Below, piece by piece: positions 7,158-15,055 of a stretch of 21,313 nucleotides of DNA. How positions within the stretch are numbered: position 1 is the first letter of the stretch; the number at the start of each line of letters is the position of its first letter. This DNA is from Methylacidiphilaceae bacterium UBA1321 (GTDB lineage: Bacteria > Verrucomicrobiota > Verrucomicrobiia > Methylacidiphilales > UBA1321), in the NCBI GenBank assembly GCA_002306945.1, contig DBTH01000239.1, forward strand, positions 1 through 21,313, read 5' to 3'. A program made the translations under genes and the position numbers. The notes under the pieces are model-generated. The model was not told the DNA's origin and did not search any database. It was given only the letters and a program-made list of their open reading frames with translations.

Positions 7158-8636
7158 CTATTGGCGCGGGAAGCGTTTTTCGATGTCGCTGAGAAATTCG
7201 CGTGGCAGGGAAACTTCGTCGGGCCAACCGCGTTGGTAGCCTTCGCCGGGCAGCTTGGTCGTCGCGTCGAATCCGATGTGCGAACCGATATTGGGCAATG
7301 TCGGCGCGTGGTCGAGGCTGTCGCAAGGGCCCTTGGTGAAAAGGCTATCGCGTTGCGGATCGATGTTGGCGCAGAGATGAAAGAGGACTTCGCTGGTGTT
7401 GTGGACATCGACGTGTTCATCGACCACGACAACGATCTTGGTGAACATCATCTGGCCCATGCCCCAGAGGCCGTGCATGATTTTGTACGCCTGATAGGGA
7501 TATTGTTTTTTGATGCTGACGAAGACGAGATTGTGAAAGACGCCCTCGGCCGGGAGCGCGAGGTCGACGATTTCCGGAAAGTTCATCCGGAATACCGGCA
7601 GAAATATTTTAACGCTGGCCGTGCCGAGATAAAAGTCTTCCATCGGCGGCTTGCCCACGATGGTGGCCGGGTAGATGGCGTCCTTGCGGTGGGTGATCGC
7701 GGTCAGATGAAAGACCGGGTAGTTGTCGACCGGGGTGTAGAAACCGGTGTGGTCGCCGAACGGTCCTTCCGCGCGGAGCGGTTCGGACGGATCGACGTAA
7801 CCTTCGAGGACGAAATCGGAATTGGCCGGAATTTCGAGGTCGTTGGTTTCGCATTTGACGAGCGGCACCGATTTCTTGCGCAGGAATCCGCCGAGCATCA
7901 CTTCGTCCAATCCGTCGGGCAGGGGAGCCGTGGCGGCAAAGGTCATGACCGGATCACCTCCGAGGCAGACGGTGACGGGCATGCGTTTACCGGTTTCGTA
8001 ATAACGTTTTCCGTGGCGAGCGGCGACTTTGTGAATCTGCCAGTGCATGCCGGTCGATTGGCCGTCGTAAATTTGCATGCGGTACATGCCGACGTTGCGG
8101 ATGCCGGTGTCGGGATCCTGTGTGTAGACGTTGGGCAGGGTGACGAACGGCCCGCCGTCCTTCGGCCAGCACTTGAGAATCGGGAGCGAGCGCAGGTCGA
8201 ACGTTGGCGTTTCGCCTTGATCGAAGCGGATGATGACGTCCTTGCACGGGCCGGATTTCACTTTGGCTGGTCGGGCATGAATGACGTCGATGCCCTGCTT
8301 GAGCAATTCCCACGCTTCGGCGGCGGAACGCGGCGGCTTGGCTTTCATCAGGAAGGAGAGTTGATCGGCGACCTGATCGACCGATTCGACGTTGAGCGAG
8401 ATGGCCATGCGCCGGGCCGAGCCGAAGGCGTTGATGAGGACGGGAAACAGGGAGACGGAGCCGTTGGCGAGAACGGGTTTTTCGATGAGCAACGCCTTGC
8501 CGCCGCCGGGAGCTTTCATTTCGCGGTCGGCGAGGGCGGTGATTTCGAGGTCGATTTTCACCGGGGAAGCGATGCGGACGAGTTCATTCTCCGCTTCGAG
8601 CTTGGATACGAATTCGGCCAGGGAGGAATAAGCCAT
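7158..8636 (-). CDS. ubiD: UbiD-family prenylated-FMN decarboxylase
   Basis: A 492-residue protein, close to the usual UbiD length (E. coli UbiD is just under 500). It has the family's prFMN-binding middle domain with RMQIYDGQSTGMHWQIHK, CLGGDP and the signature EGPFGDHTGFYT, where the Glu belongs to the catalytic Arg-Glu-Glu set. The C-terminal part has VVVVDEHVDV and a DPQRD-like segment. UbiD enzymes decarboxylate unsaturated or aromatic acids; in quinone synthesis the substrate is 3-polyprenyl-4-hydroxybenzoate, and in the futalosine menaquinone route a naphthoate. Nothing in the window fixes the substrate: no ubiX-type flavin prenyltransferase or quinone gene is nearby. It starts at the ATG at 8636 and is transcribed divergently from the addB-like gene, with a repeat relic just upstream. 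Confidence 0.9.
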   Translation of the reverse strand: MAYSSLAEFVSKLEAENELVRIASPVKIDLEITALADREMKAPGGGKALLIEKPVLANGSVSLFPVLINAFGSARRMAISLNVESVDQVADQLSFLMKAKPPRSAAEAWELLKQGIDVIHARPAKVKSGPCKDVIIRFDQGETPTFDLRSLPILKCWPKDGGPFVTLPNVYTQDPDTGIRNVGMYRMQIYDGQSTGMHWQIHKVAARHGKRYYETGKRMPVTVCLGGDPVMTFAATAPLPDGLDEVMLGGFLRKKSVPLVKCETNDLEIPANSDFVLEGYVDPSEPLRAEGPFGDHTGFYTPVDNYPVFHLTAITHRKDAIYPATIVGKPPMEDFYLGTASVKIFLPVFRMNFPEIVDLALPAEGVFHNLVFVSIKKQYPYQAYKIMHGLWGMGQMMFTKIVVVVDEHVDVHNTSEVLFHLCANIDPQRDSLFTKGPCDSLDHAPTLPNIGSHIGFDATTKLPGEGYQRGWPDEVSLPREFLSDIEKRFPRQ

Positions 8637-8643
8637 GATCCCG

Positions 8644-8675
8644 TATTAGACGAAAAACCGGAATTAGACAATGGG
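8644..8675. repeat. Degenerate TATTAGACG...AATGGG relic
   Basis: The segment starts TATTAGACG, contains CGGAATTAGAC and ends AATGGG. It aligns closely with 16844-16877 (same start, centre and end), and more loosely with about 3405-3440. It lies in the divergent ubiD/addB promoter region and includes a near-direct repeat: CCCGTATTAGAC at 8640-8651 and CCGGAATTAGAC at 8658-8669. Confidence 0.6.
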
Positions 8676-8722
8676 TGAAGTGGCCGGTTTGCGGGCTTGC
8701 GGCGGGATTGAAAAAAACAGTT

Positions 8723-8728
8723 TATAAT
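8723..8728 (+). promoter_or_regulatory. Candidate -10 box for the addBA-like operon
   Basis: A perfect TATAAT lies 15 bp before the ATG at 8744, in the 107-bp divergent gap. No -35 at ideal spacing is seen; the nearest TTG word (TTGCGG, 8697-8702) is 20 bp away. If used, it would give a very short leader, consistent with the lack of a Shine-Dalgarno sequence. Confidence 0.45.
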
Positions 8729-8743
8729 CGCGCTTCCTTTGCC

Positions 8744-11700
8744 ATGCTTGCGTCAATGTCTCCGACTCTCTCCAATGCCTTGTCGCGCCGTGTCCGGCTG
8801 TGGCTTGCGGCGGACGGGGAAGAGTCGTGGAATGCGGTGGCGCATCTCTGGTTGCGGCGGCAGGCGGCAACGGCGTGGCATGACCGGAGATTGACCATCG
8901 TTCTGGTTCCGAGCCGCGCGCACGGATTTTATCTGCACCAGCGTATTGTGGAAAACGGAATCAATCTGGCGGCGATTCACTTCTGGACGCCTGCCGACGC
9001 GCGATCAAATCTCCTCAAACTTTATCCCGGTCTGGCTCCCACGCCCTCGCGCGAAGCGTTACAGGTGTTGGCCGCGCTGGCCGCGCAGGAAGTCGGCGGG
9101 AGCGATCCCGCCAACCGGACGGCGGCAGCGGTGCTGGCAGACCCGGAATCGTTTTTGCGCACGGTCGATCAACTTGCAAGCGCCGGTTGGGATCTGGCGG
9201 AAATCGCCGACGCGCCATTGGCGGCGGTGGTGCGGCAGTGGCGTGAACGGCTTCGCTTGAGTGGTTTTCAGACGGTGCAGGAAATCGACCGCGCTCTGAT
9301 CGGGGAAACGCGAAATCAGTCACCGTCATTGGCGCGGCTGTTGGTGACCGGATTTGACGGCGCGGACTGGGCGCAAAGCGATTTGATTCAGGCGGTGATC
9401 GAAGCGTCGGAGGAGACCGACTTCGTTCTCACCGCGCCGCGTCTCGGCTGGGAGGATGTCGAACAGGCGTGGATTGGAACCTGGGAGGAAAAACTCGGCG
9501 CTGCGCAACCGGCGGCAGCATTGCTTGGAGACAAAAACGTTGCGGAGGCACCCGAACGCCCCCAGCCGTACCAACCGTTGCAAACGGCACTGCATTCGCG
9601 GGAGAAGAAATTCACCGGCAGGATTCCGCCCATGGTTTTTCATCTGGGACGCAATATTCGATCCGAGGCGCGCGCGATTTTTTCGACGGCGCTTCAATTT
9701 CTCCGGCAGCCCGGTTGCTCGCGGCTGGGAATTGTCTTCCCCGGCGTTGGGCCGCTGGCGCGCGAAACGGCGGCGTTGTTCGACCGGGCGGGAATCCCCT
9801 GCAACGATGCCTTCGGGTTCACGCAACCGGGACCGTTCGAACGCGAGGATTGGCGCGCGTGGTTTGAGTTTCAGCAAATGCCGACTCTGGCCCGTTTTTT
9901 GGCGCTGCTGGAATTTGTTTCCGTGGATGCGGTCTTTGGCTCCGATGGCGATCCGGCGATGCGTGGCGTCACTCGCCAGCAGGTTGAATCGGCCCTGCGC
10001 GAGGCTTTCAAGGACGTATTGCTCGACGATCTCACTATTATTCAGGAGTGTCTGAAGCGTTCGATCCGGTCGCGGGAACGCGCTACGGTGGCGTGGATCG
10101 GGGCATTGTCTCCCTTGCCGGAACGGGCCGCCTGGAACGAGTTCATCGCGGCAGTGACCGATGCACTCCGGCGTCTGGGTTGGGAAGAGCGGGCGGATCG
10201 CATTGTGTTGAACGCGCGGAATGTTTCCTTTTTGTCCGACACGACAGTTCCCCGCGCCGTCTTTCTGCGCTGGCTGGAAGAGGTCGCCGTGTCGACTCAG
10301 AAGGGACGCCACGCGGAAAGTAATCACCGTTACAGCCGGGTGCATCTGACGAATTATGCCGAAGCGGCCAAGCAGAATTGGTCGCATCTCATTCTGACCA
10401 GCCTGACCGAAGGCGTTTGGCCGCCGCAAGCGGGCGATGCCGGTTTTCTCAGCGGGAGCGAAGTGGTGCGGTTGAACCGCTCTCTGCGCAAGCTTAATGT
10501 CGAAGCCCTCGGAGAGGGGAGTCAGGGCGAAGGGCATGTGCGTTTGGAGGAAGGAAAAGGACTTTGTCTCGGTCCGCACGAGCGGCGGCAATTGGCCGAG
10601 AGTCTTGCCCTCGCCATGTTGGAGCACGTGAGCGACCTGCTTGCCCTGACCGCGCGGCTCGGTGAGGAGCGGTCGTCGGGAATGTTGTTGGCACCGAATG
10701 AATTTATCTCCCGCTTGTACGAATTGGCGGCGGGGAGGATTTTGAATGACGAGGAATGCGAACGGCTTTGCGCGGCGAGTGAAAAGGAAGCCGACCGCGT
10801 TTGCGCGGCGGTCTTTCCAGTTTCTACGGGGGGCAGTTCTGCCAGCGAAGCGACCCGCCGTGCCTACAATGCGCGACGTGAGGAGACTGCCGCGTTTGGC
10901 GAATACGAATTTTCCCTGCGCGCGCCTATTCCGGACTGGACGCCGTCGCTCTCCTGCGGCGAATGGGAATCGGCTCTGCGCACTCCAGCGGCGTTGTGGA
11001 TGAAAAAGTATTTGAACGTAAAAGCAACCCGGGAGATGGATGCGGAATCGTATTTCAACGAAGTGAAGGGAACCTGGACGCACCAGCTTCTTTCTTCGGC
11101 GGGGATCGCCCGTAGCAAGCGCTTTCAACCCTGGCTGACGCCGGAGCAGTTGCTTGCCGCGCAGGAATCGGCGGCGGGAAAGTTGCGCAGTGAGACGGAA
11201 TCGCTCCTGCGCCAATGCGGCCGGGCCCTGCCGGTCTGGTGGTTGTCGCTGTGGAATGAAGCGCGCTTTCAGGCCAGGGAGTTGCTTTCTATTTTGAAAC
11301 CGGGAGCGGAGTGGACTCATTTTTCGGTCGAGTATGTCCTGTCGAAAACGGAGTGTGATTTCAGCGCTGACGAACTTCCGGCACTGAAACTCGACGGGCG
11401 TATCGATCTGCTTTTCGCGCGTGAAATGGAAAAGGGCGACGGCACGTTGCCCGACGATTTGTGGGTGGTGGATTTCAAAACGGGCCGTCAGGCCAAGGCG
11501 TTGAGTGCTTCGGAAATGCTCCGGGGTAACGGCGTGCAACTGGCCCTGTACGCGCTGGCGTTGCGGCAATTGGGCGTTGCCGCGGTTCAGGCCAGTCTCG
11601 CCAAGCCGGGCGAAATCATGCGTCAACCGATGGATCTCGCCGCCATCGACGAACTTCGCGAATTGTGGCTCGAATTGCAGCGGATGCAGGACTCGGGAAT

Positions 11701-11836
11701 TTTCGGCGTGCACGGGGAATTGCGCTCGGAATATCGCCGCGCGGCGGATTATCCGCTGGCGACATTGCCGGTCGATCCCGACAGTCTTGAGGAAAAATGG
11801 AAGCGAACCCATCCCGCATGGAGCGAGGTCGTATGA
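8744..11836 (+). CDS. AddB-like PD-(D/E)XK nuclease, inactive helicase
   Basis: About 1030 residues. The N-terminal two-thirds resemble the helicase-like scaffold of AddB/RexB/RecC proteins: VLVPSRAHGFYLHQRI stands where AddA has a Walker A, so no ATP-binding motif is visible. The C-terminus carries a PD-(D/E)XK nuclease: LDGRIDLLFA with D888, VVDFKTGR with D910 and K912, then GVQLALYALAL as the QxxxY motif. The four-cysteine iron-sulphur cluster of Bacillus AddB is not visible, since no cysteine follows the nuclease motifs. The predicted partner is the next gene, with an ATGA overlap, forming a helicase-nuclease that resects DNA double-strand ends for RecA. The start is uncertain: ATG at 8744 or 8756 both fit the TATAAT at 8723; a start at 8675 would lie upstream of that box. 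The symbol is withheld because overall similarity to AddB cannot be measured here. Confidence 0.82.
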   Translation: MLASMSPTLSNALSRRVRLWLAADGEESWNAVAHLWLRRQAATAWHDRRLTIVLVPSRAHGFYLHQRIVENGINLAAIHFWTPADARSNLLKLYPGLAPTPSREALQVLAALAAQEVGGSDPANRTAAAVLADPESFLRTVDQLASAGWDLAEIADAPLAAVVRQWRERLRLSGFQTVQEIDRALIGETRNQSPSLARLLVTGFDGADWAQSDLIQAVIEASEETDFVLTAPRLGWEDVEQAWIGTWEEKLGAAQPAAALLGDKNVAEAPERPQPYQPLQTALHSREKKFTGRIPPMVFHLGRNIRSEARAIFSTALQFLRQPGCSRLGIVFPGVGPLARETAALFDRAGIPCNDAFGFTQPGPFEREDWRAWFEFQQMPTLARFLALLEFVSVDAVFGSDGDPAMRGVTRQQVESALREAFKDVLLDDLTIIQECLKRSIRSRERATVAWIGALSPLPERAAWNEFIAAVTDALRRLGWEERADRIVLNARNVSFLSDTTVPRAVFLRWLEEVAVSTQKGRHAESNHRYSRVHLTNYAEAAKQNWSHLILTSLTEGVWPPQAGDAGFLSGSEVVRLNRSLRKLNVEALGEGSQGEGHVRLEEGKGLCLGPHERRQLAESLALAMLEHVSDLLALTARLGEERSSGMLLAPNEFISRLYELAAGRILNDEECERLCAASEKEADRVCAAVFPVSTGGSSASEATRRAYNARREETAAFGEYEFSLRAPIPDWTPSLSCGEWESALRTPAALWMKKYLNVKATREMDAESYFNEVKGTWTHQLLSSAGIARSKRFQPWLTPEQLLAAQESAAGKLRSETESLLRQCGRALPVWWLSLWNEARFQARELLSILKPGAEWTHFSVEYVLSKTECDFSADELPALKLDGRIDLLFAREMEKGDGTLPDDLWVVDFKTGRQAKALSASEMLRGNGVQLALYALALRQLGVAAVQASLAKPGEIMRQPMDLAAIDELRELWLELQRMQDSGIFGVHGELRSEYRRAADYPLATLPVDPDSLEEKWKRTHPAWSEVV

Positions 11837-14800
11837 GCGAAGATCGCACCATCTCCCATCCTCCTCTGCCGGATCAGACCGAACGCGATCGTTTCATCCG
11901 CAATATCGAGAGCAACTTCGGCGTCGTCGCCCCGGCCGGTGTTGGCAAGACGCATTCCATCGTTTCTCGCATCGCAACGCTCGCGCAGGAGTCGGATGCC
12001 GTTGAAAAACTTTCCACCCTCGTTGTTGTCACTTATACCAACCGTGCTGCGCAGGAAATGCAACGCCGCGCCCGCGCCGCTATTCTGGCCGAAGCGCCGA
12101 GCATTGAAGTTTTAAGCGCATTCAACCGGGCGTTTTTTGGAACGATTCACAGCTTCTGCCTGCGCTTGCTTCAATCGTACGGCCACCGCATCGGAGTTTC
12201 GGGACACGCGCAATTGCTGGAGGACGACACCGAGTTGTGGTCGCGTTTCGCGCAGACATTGAGTGCGCAATCTTCCTTGTGGCAGGAACCGTTCGTTCAG
12301 ACGCTACTTCGTCACGTACCGGTTCCGGCGATTTTTGACCTGACCCGGCAGATCGATCCCCGGATGCCGCAGATCGAAGTGGTTGGCGATTGCCTGGAAA
12401 TTAATCCTTCGGCCGTGTTCGAGTTTTCAACCAATCATAAACAGGCGGCCAAGAAAATCGCGCAGGATCAGGAATCGCTTCGCCGCTGGATCGGGGGATG
12501 GAAAGCAGGGAGCGACTTCCTGCCGCTGCTCAAGCCGACTTCCCAATCGAAACCGTTTTGCGAAGTCTGGAATCTGGCCATGGAACCGCTCCGCGACTGG
12601 CTGGGACATGCGGCGTTGCGCGTGGCAATCGAGCTTTCACGCGAATACCAGAATTACCGCGCGGCGGCGGGCTACCTGACGTTTCAGGATCAGATCTCGC
12701 TGGCGGCGGAATTGTTCTCCCAGAAGTCGGCGGCGCAACAGATCCGGCGGGAGAACTATCGCATCATTCTCGACGAAGCGCAGGACACCGACCCGGCACA
12801 ATTCTTCGTCCTTTTCGAATCGGCGAAAGACCCCGACCAGCCGGGTGATTTGCCCCGACCCGGTCATTTCGCGATGGTGGGCGATCATCAACAGTCGATC
12901 TATGGACGCCGCGCCGACCTCGCCACGTATCAACGTATCCAGCGCGATTTGACGGCGGCGGGAACAGGCGAGGAAGCACGGTTTACCGTGACGTTTCGTT
13001 GCGCGGAACGGGTGGTCGATTTCGTGAATGAAACTTTCCCGAAGATTTTTTCCGGCGAAGACGGCCAGGTGGAATTTGTTCCGTTGCGCGCGAAACCGGA
13101 AGCTCCGATGGGCCAGGTTGTGCGTTGGCCCGTAGAGGTCAAGCCGGGCGATCTCCAGCGCGACGACAACCGGAAGGTGTCCGAGTTGGAACGCACCCGC
13201 ATCGAGGCGCGTCAATTGGCCGAATATATCCGGCAGACGGGACTCGACGGACTGCGCGCGCGGGAATGGGGACAGGTGGCGATCCTGTGTCCGCGCAAAC
13301 GCTGGTTCGCGCCGCTAGTGAGCGCGTTGAAGGCGGCGGGGCTGAATTGCCAGTTGCACTCGATGCGCGAGATTGCGGGCGATAGTCCCGTCTACGCGTG
13401 GTTCGCGGCGCTGCTGCGCGTGATGACGCATCCGAACGACGGTTATGAAATCGTCGGCGTGTTGCGGGAAATCTTCGGCCTGTCCGATCATCAACTGGCC
13501 GAGTTCGCCCACGGCTGCGAAGGCGTTTTTCAGATTGAGCGACCGATGATGGAAAATCATCCGGTGGCCGAATCTCTGACGATGTTGTCGGCCTTGCGCC
13601 AATCGCTCACGACGTTGCCGCTGCGCGATGCGGTGCGGAAGGTCGTAGAGGAAACGCAATTGCGAGAGCGGCTGAAGTCGTTGCCACTGGAAATGACGTT
13701 GGAGGAAATCGATTCCGAATTGGACGATCTGTTGGTGGGTGCGGCAAAGGCCGAGACCGAGGATCTTTATTTGCGGGACTACTCGGCACAGATCGAGGAT
13801 GGATTTTACCGCGAACGCGAGAGCGATGTGACGCGTCGCGATGCGATCCAGATCATGACCTGCCAGAAGGCGAAAGGGTTGGAATGGGACGCGGTGATCG
13901 TACCGTTTTTCTTCCGCCGGATTCGCGCGGGAAATTCGCATTATCCATTTTGCACGCACAAGCCCGGCACGAACGAAACGGAGATTTTTCTCAGCGCGGA
14001 CGATGCCGACGAAGATGTCAAGGATCGCACGAAGACGATCCAGCGACAGGAACTTGAACGGTTGCTCTACGTGACGTGCACCCGCGCGCGGCAGACGTTG
14101 TTGCTGGCCGATGACCGGGCGTTGTTCGACGACAAGGCGGATGATTATTCGGCGACAAGTTTCGGGAATCTGCTGGTTCGCTACGAGGAGACCAACGAGA
14201 AGGCCTGGCAGGCGCTGCATGACGAATTGCACGCGGAGCAGGGAGCGAAAGCGGCGCACAAGGAAGCCCAGGGCGAATTGTTGTTTTCCTTCGGCGGCGA
14301 AACTGGTGAAGCCATAAAATTTGATTTGGAGGGAGTCAAGACACTCGCTCTCGATTTCCCCCGTCGCGTGACGCCACATGCGTTGGCGACTCATCCTGCT
14401 CCCGGAGAACCGGAGGTGCGCGCCGAACGGGAAACGGATCGGCCTGAACTCGATTTGCCGACGCCCGCGACGATTTACGGCACATGGTGGCACGCGCTGA
14501 TGGAGGCGTTGCCGTGGAACGATCCGCTGGAGCGCTGGGACGAAGTTTTCGAGAGGTTGCTGCCGGATTCCATCGACAGCGAACGTTCCCGCCGGGAATG
14601 GGAGTTATTCAAACACTCCACGTTTGCGCCGATGTTAAATCAACCAGGCTGGATTTTTCAGGCGGAAATGCCATTCCTCTGGCGTGCGAACGAAAAGCAG
14701 ATTGTCGAGGGTGTGATGGATCTCGCGGTTTTTAATCCGGACAAGGACGAATGGCTGGTGATCGACTGGAAAACGAACCGGCTCGGAGAACGCGGTATGA

Positions 14801-14940
14801 CGGAACTCGTTGAAATCTATCACGCGCAGGTGGAGGCGTATTTGAAGGCGCTCAACGAGCTTTTCAAAAAAACGGTACGCGGGATTCTTTATTCGACAAC
14901 GCTCGGCCAATGGGCGGAAGTGTCGTTGCCCAAAGAATGA
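11833..14940 (+). CDS. AddA-like UvrD/RecB helicase-nuclease
   Basis: A 1035-residue superfamily 1A helicase with a C-terminal nuclease. The motifs are in order: Walker A APAGVGKT at 33-40, motif Ia TYTNRAAQEM at 67-76, FFGTIHSFC, DEAQDTD from 314, GDHQQSIYGRRAD, VTFRCAERV, QKAKGLEWDAVIVPF (motif V), and RLLYVTCTRARQ (motif VI) at about 742-753. The RecB-type nuclease follows: GTWWHALME with H887, GVMDL with D963, VIDWKT with D978 and K980, and QVEAYLKAL. It should be a 3'-5' translocating ATPase that unwinds and cuts double-strand DNA ends with the AddB-like partner. The start ATG at 11833 overlaps the upstream TGA (ATGA), implying coupled translation and 1:1 production. An upstream in-frame start at 11797 is less likely. 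The motif V residue after the Gln is Lys, not the more common His or Ser. No clear terminator follows. Confidence 0.9.
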   Translation: MSEDRTISHPPLPDQTERDRFIRNIESNFGVVAPAGVGKTHSIVSRIATLAQESDAVEKLSTLVVVTYTNRAAQEMQRRARAAILAEAPSIEVLSAFNRAFFGTIHSFCLRLLQSYGHRIGVSGHAQLLEDDTELWSRFAQTLSAQSSLWQEPFVQTLLRHVPVPAIFDLTRQIDPRMPQIEVVGDCLEINPSAVFEFSTNHKQAAKKIAQDQESLRRWIGGWKAGSDFLPLLKPTSQSKPFCEVWNLAMEPLRDWLGHAALRVAIELSREYQNYRAAAGYLTFQDQISLAAELFSQKSAAQQIRRENYRIILDEAQDTDPAQFFVLFESAKDPDQPGDLPRPGHFAMVGDHQQSIYGRRADLATYQRIQRDLTAAGTGEEARFTVTFRCAERVVDFVNETFPKIFSGEDGQVEFVPLRAKPEAPMGQVVRWPVEVKPGDLQRDDNRKVSELERTRIEARQLAEYIRQTGLDGLRAREWGQVAILCPRKRWFAPLVSALKAAGLNCQLHSMREIAGDSPVYAWFAALLRVMTHPNDGYEIVGVLREIFGLSDHQLAEFAHGCEGVFQIERPMMENHPVAESLTMLSALRQSLTTLPLRDAVRKVVEETQLRERLKSLPLEMTLEEIDSELDDLLVGAAKAETEDLYLRDYSAQIEDGFYRERESDVTRRDAIQIMTCQKAKGLEWDAVIVPFFFRRIRAGNSHYPFCTHKPGTNETEIFLSADDADEDVKDRTKTIQRQELERLLYVTCTRARQTLLLADDRALFDDKADDYSATSFGNLLVRYEETNEKAWQALHDELHAEQGAKAAHKEAQGELLFSFGGETGEAIKFDLEGVKTLALDFPRRVTPHALATHPAPGEPEVRAERETDRPELDLPTPATIYGTWWHALMEALPWNDPLERWDEVFERLLPDSIDSERSRREWELFKHSTFAPMLNQPGWIFQAEMPFLWRANEKQIVEGVMDLAVFNPDKDEWLVIDWKTNRLGERGMTELVEIYHAQVEAYLKALNELFKKTVRGILYSTTLGQWAEVSLPKE

Positions 14941-14956
14941 GTAGGGAAAAGTACGA

Positions 14957-14984
14957 GGTTCTAGGTTCCAGGTTCCAGGTACTA
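14957..14984. repeat. Four heptamer units GGTTCCA-type
   Basis: Tandem units are GGTTCTA, GGTTCCA, GGTTCCA and GGTACTA, two identical and two with one or two changes. They sit 17 bp after the addA-like stop, and AGTAC/GTACT flank the block. It is a non-coding short tandem repeat in the convergent gap. Confidence 0.8.
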
Positions 14985-15017
14985 AGTTTTGGCTGCCAAA
15001 GTTCCGTTTGTGATTTT

Positions 15018-15038
15018 CTGAGTTCTTGATAAGCCTTT
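15018..15038. repeat. Left copy of inverted repeat flanking STT3-like gene
   Basis: A 21-bp word beginning CTGAGTTCTTGATAAGCC. Its reverse complement matches 16794-16814 at 20 of 21 positions. It is located just beyond the 3' end of the STT3-like gene. Confidence 0.8.
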
Positions 15039-15055
15039 TGTCGTCGCGCCAATGG

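Noticed and set aside
7161..8678. 505-residue plus-strand open frame over ubiD
   Set aside because: It is antisense to a clear UbiD protein, and its composition (rich in Asp, Gly, Val, Phe, Arg) is typical of a GC-rich shadow frame. No domain was recognised.
9326..11812. 828-residue minus-strand open frame over the addB-like gene
   Set aside because: It is fully antisense to the nuclease gene. The product is Arg/Gln/Pro-rich without any motif, so it is a shadow of codon bias.
13315..14493. 392-residue minus-strand frame over the addA-like gene
   Set aside because: It opposes well-conserved helicase motifs and is Arg-, Gln- and Phe-rich with no family pattern.
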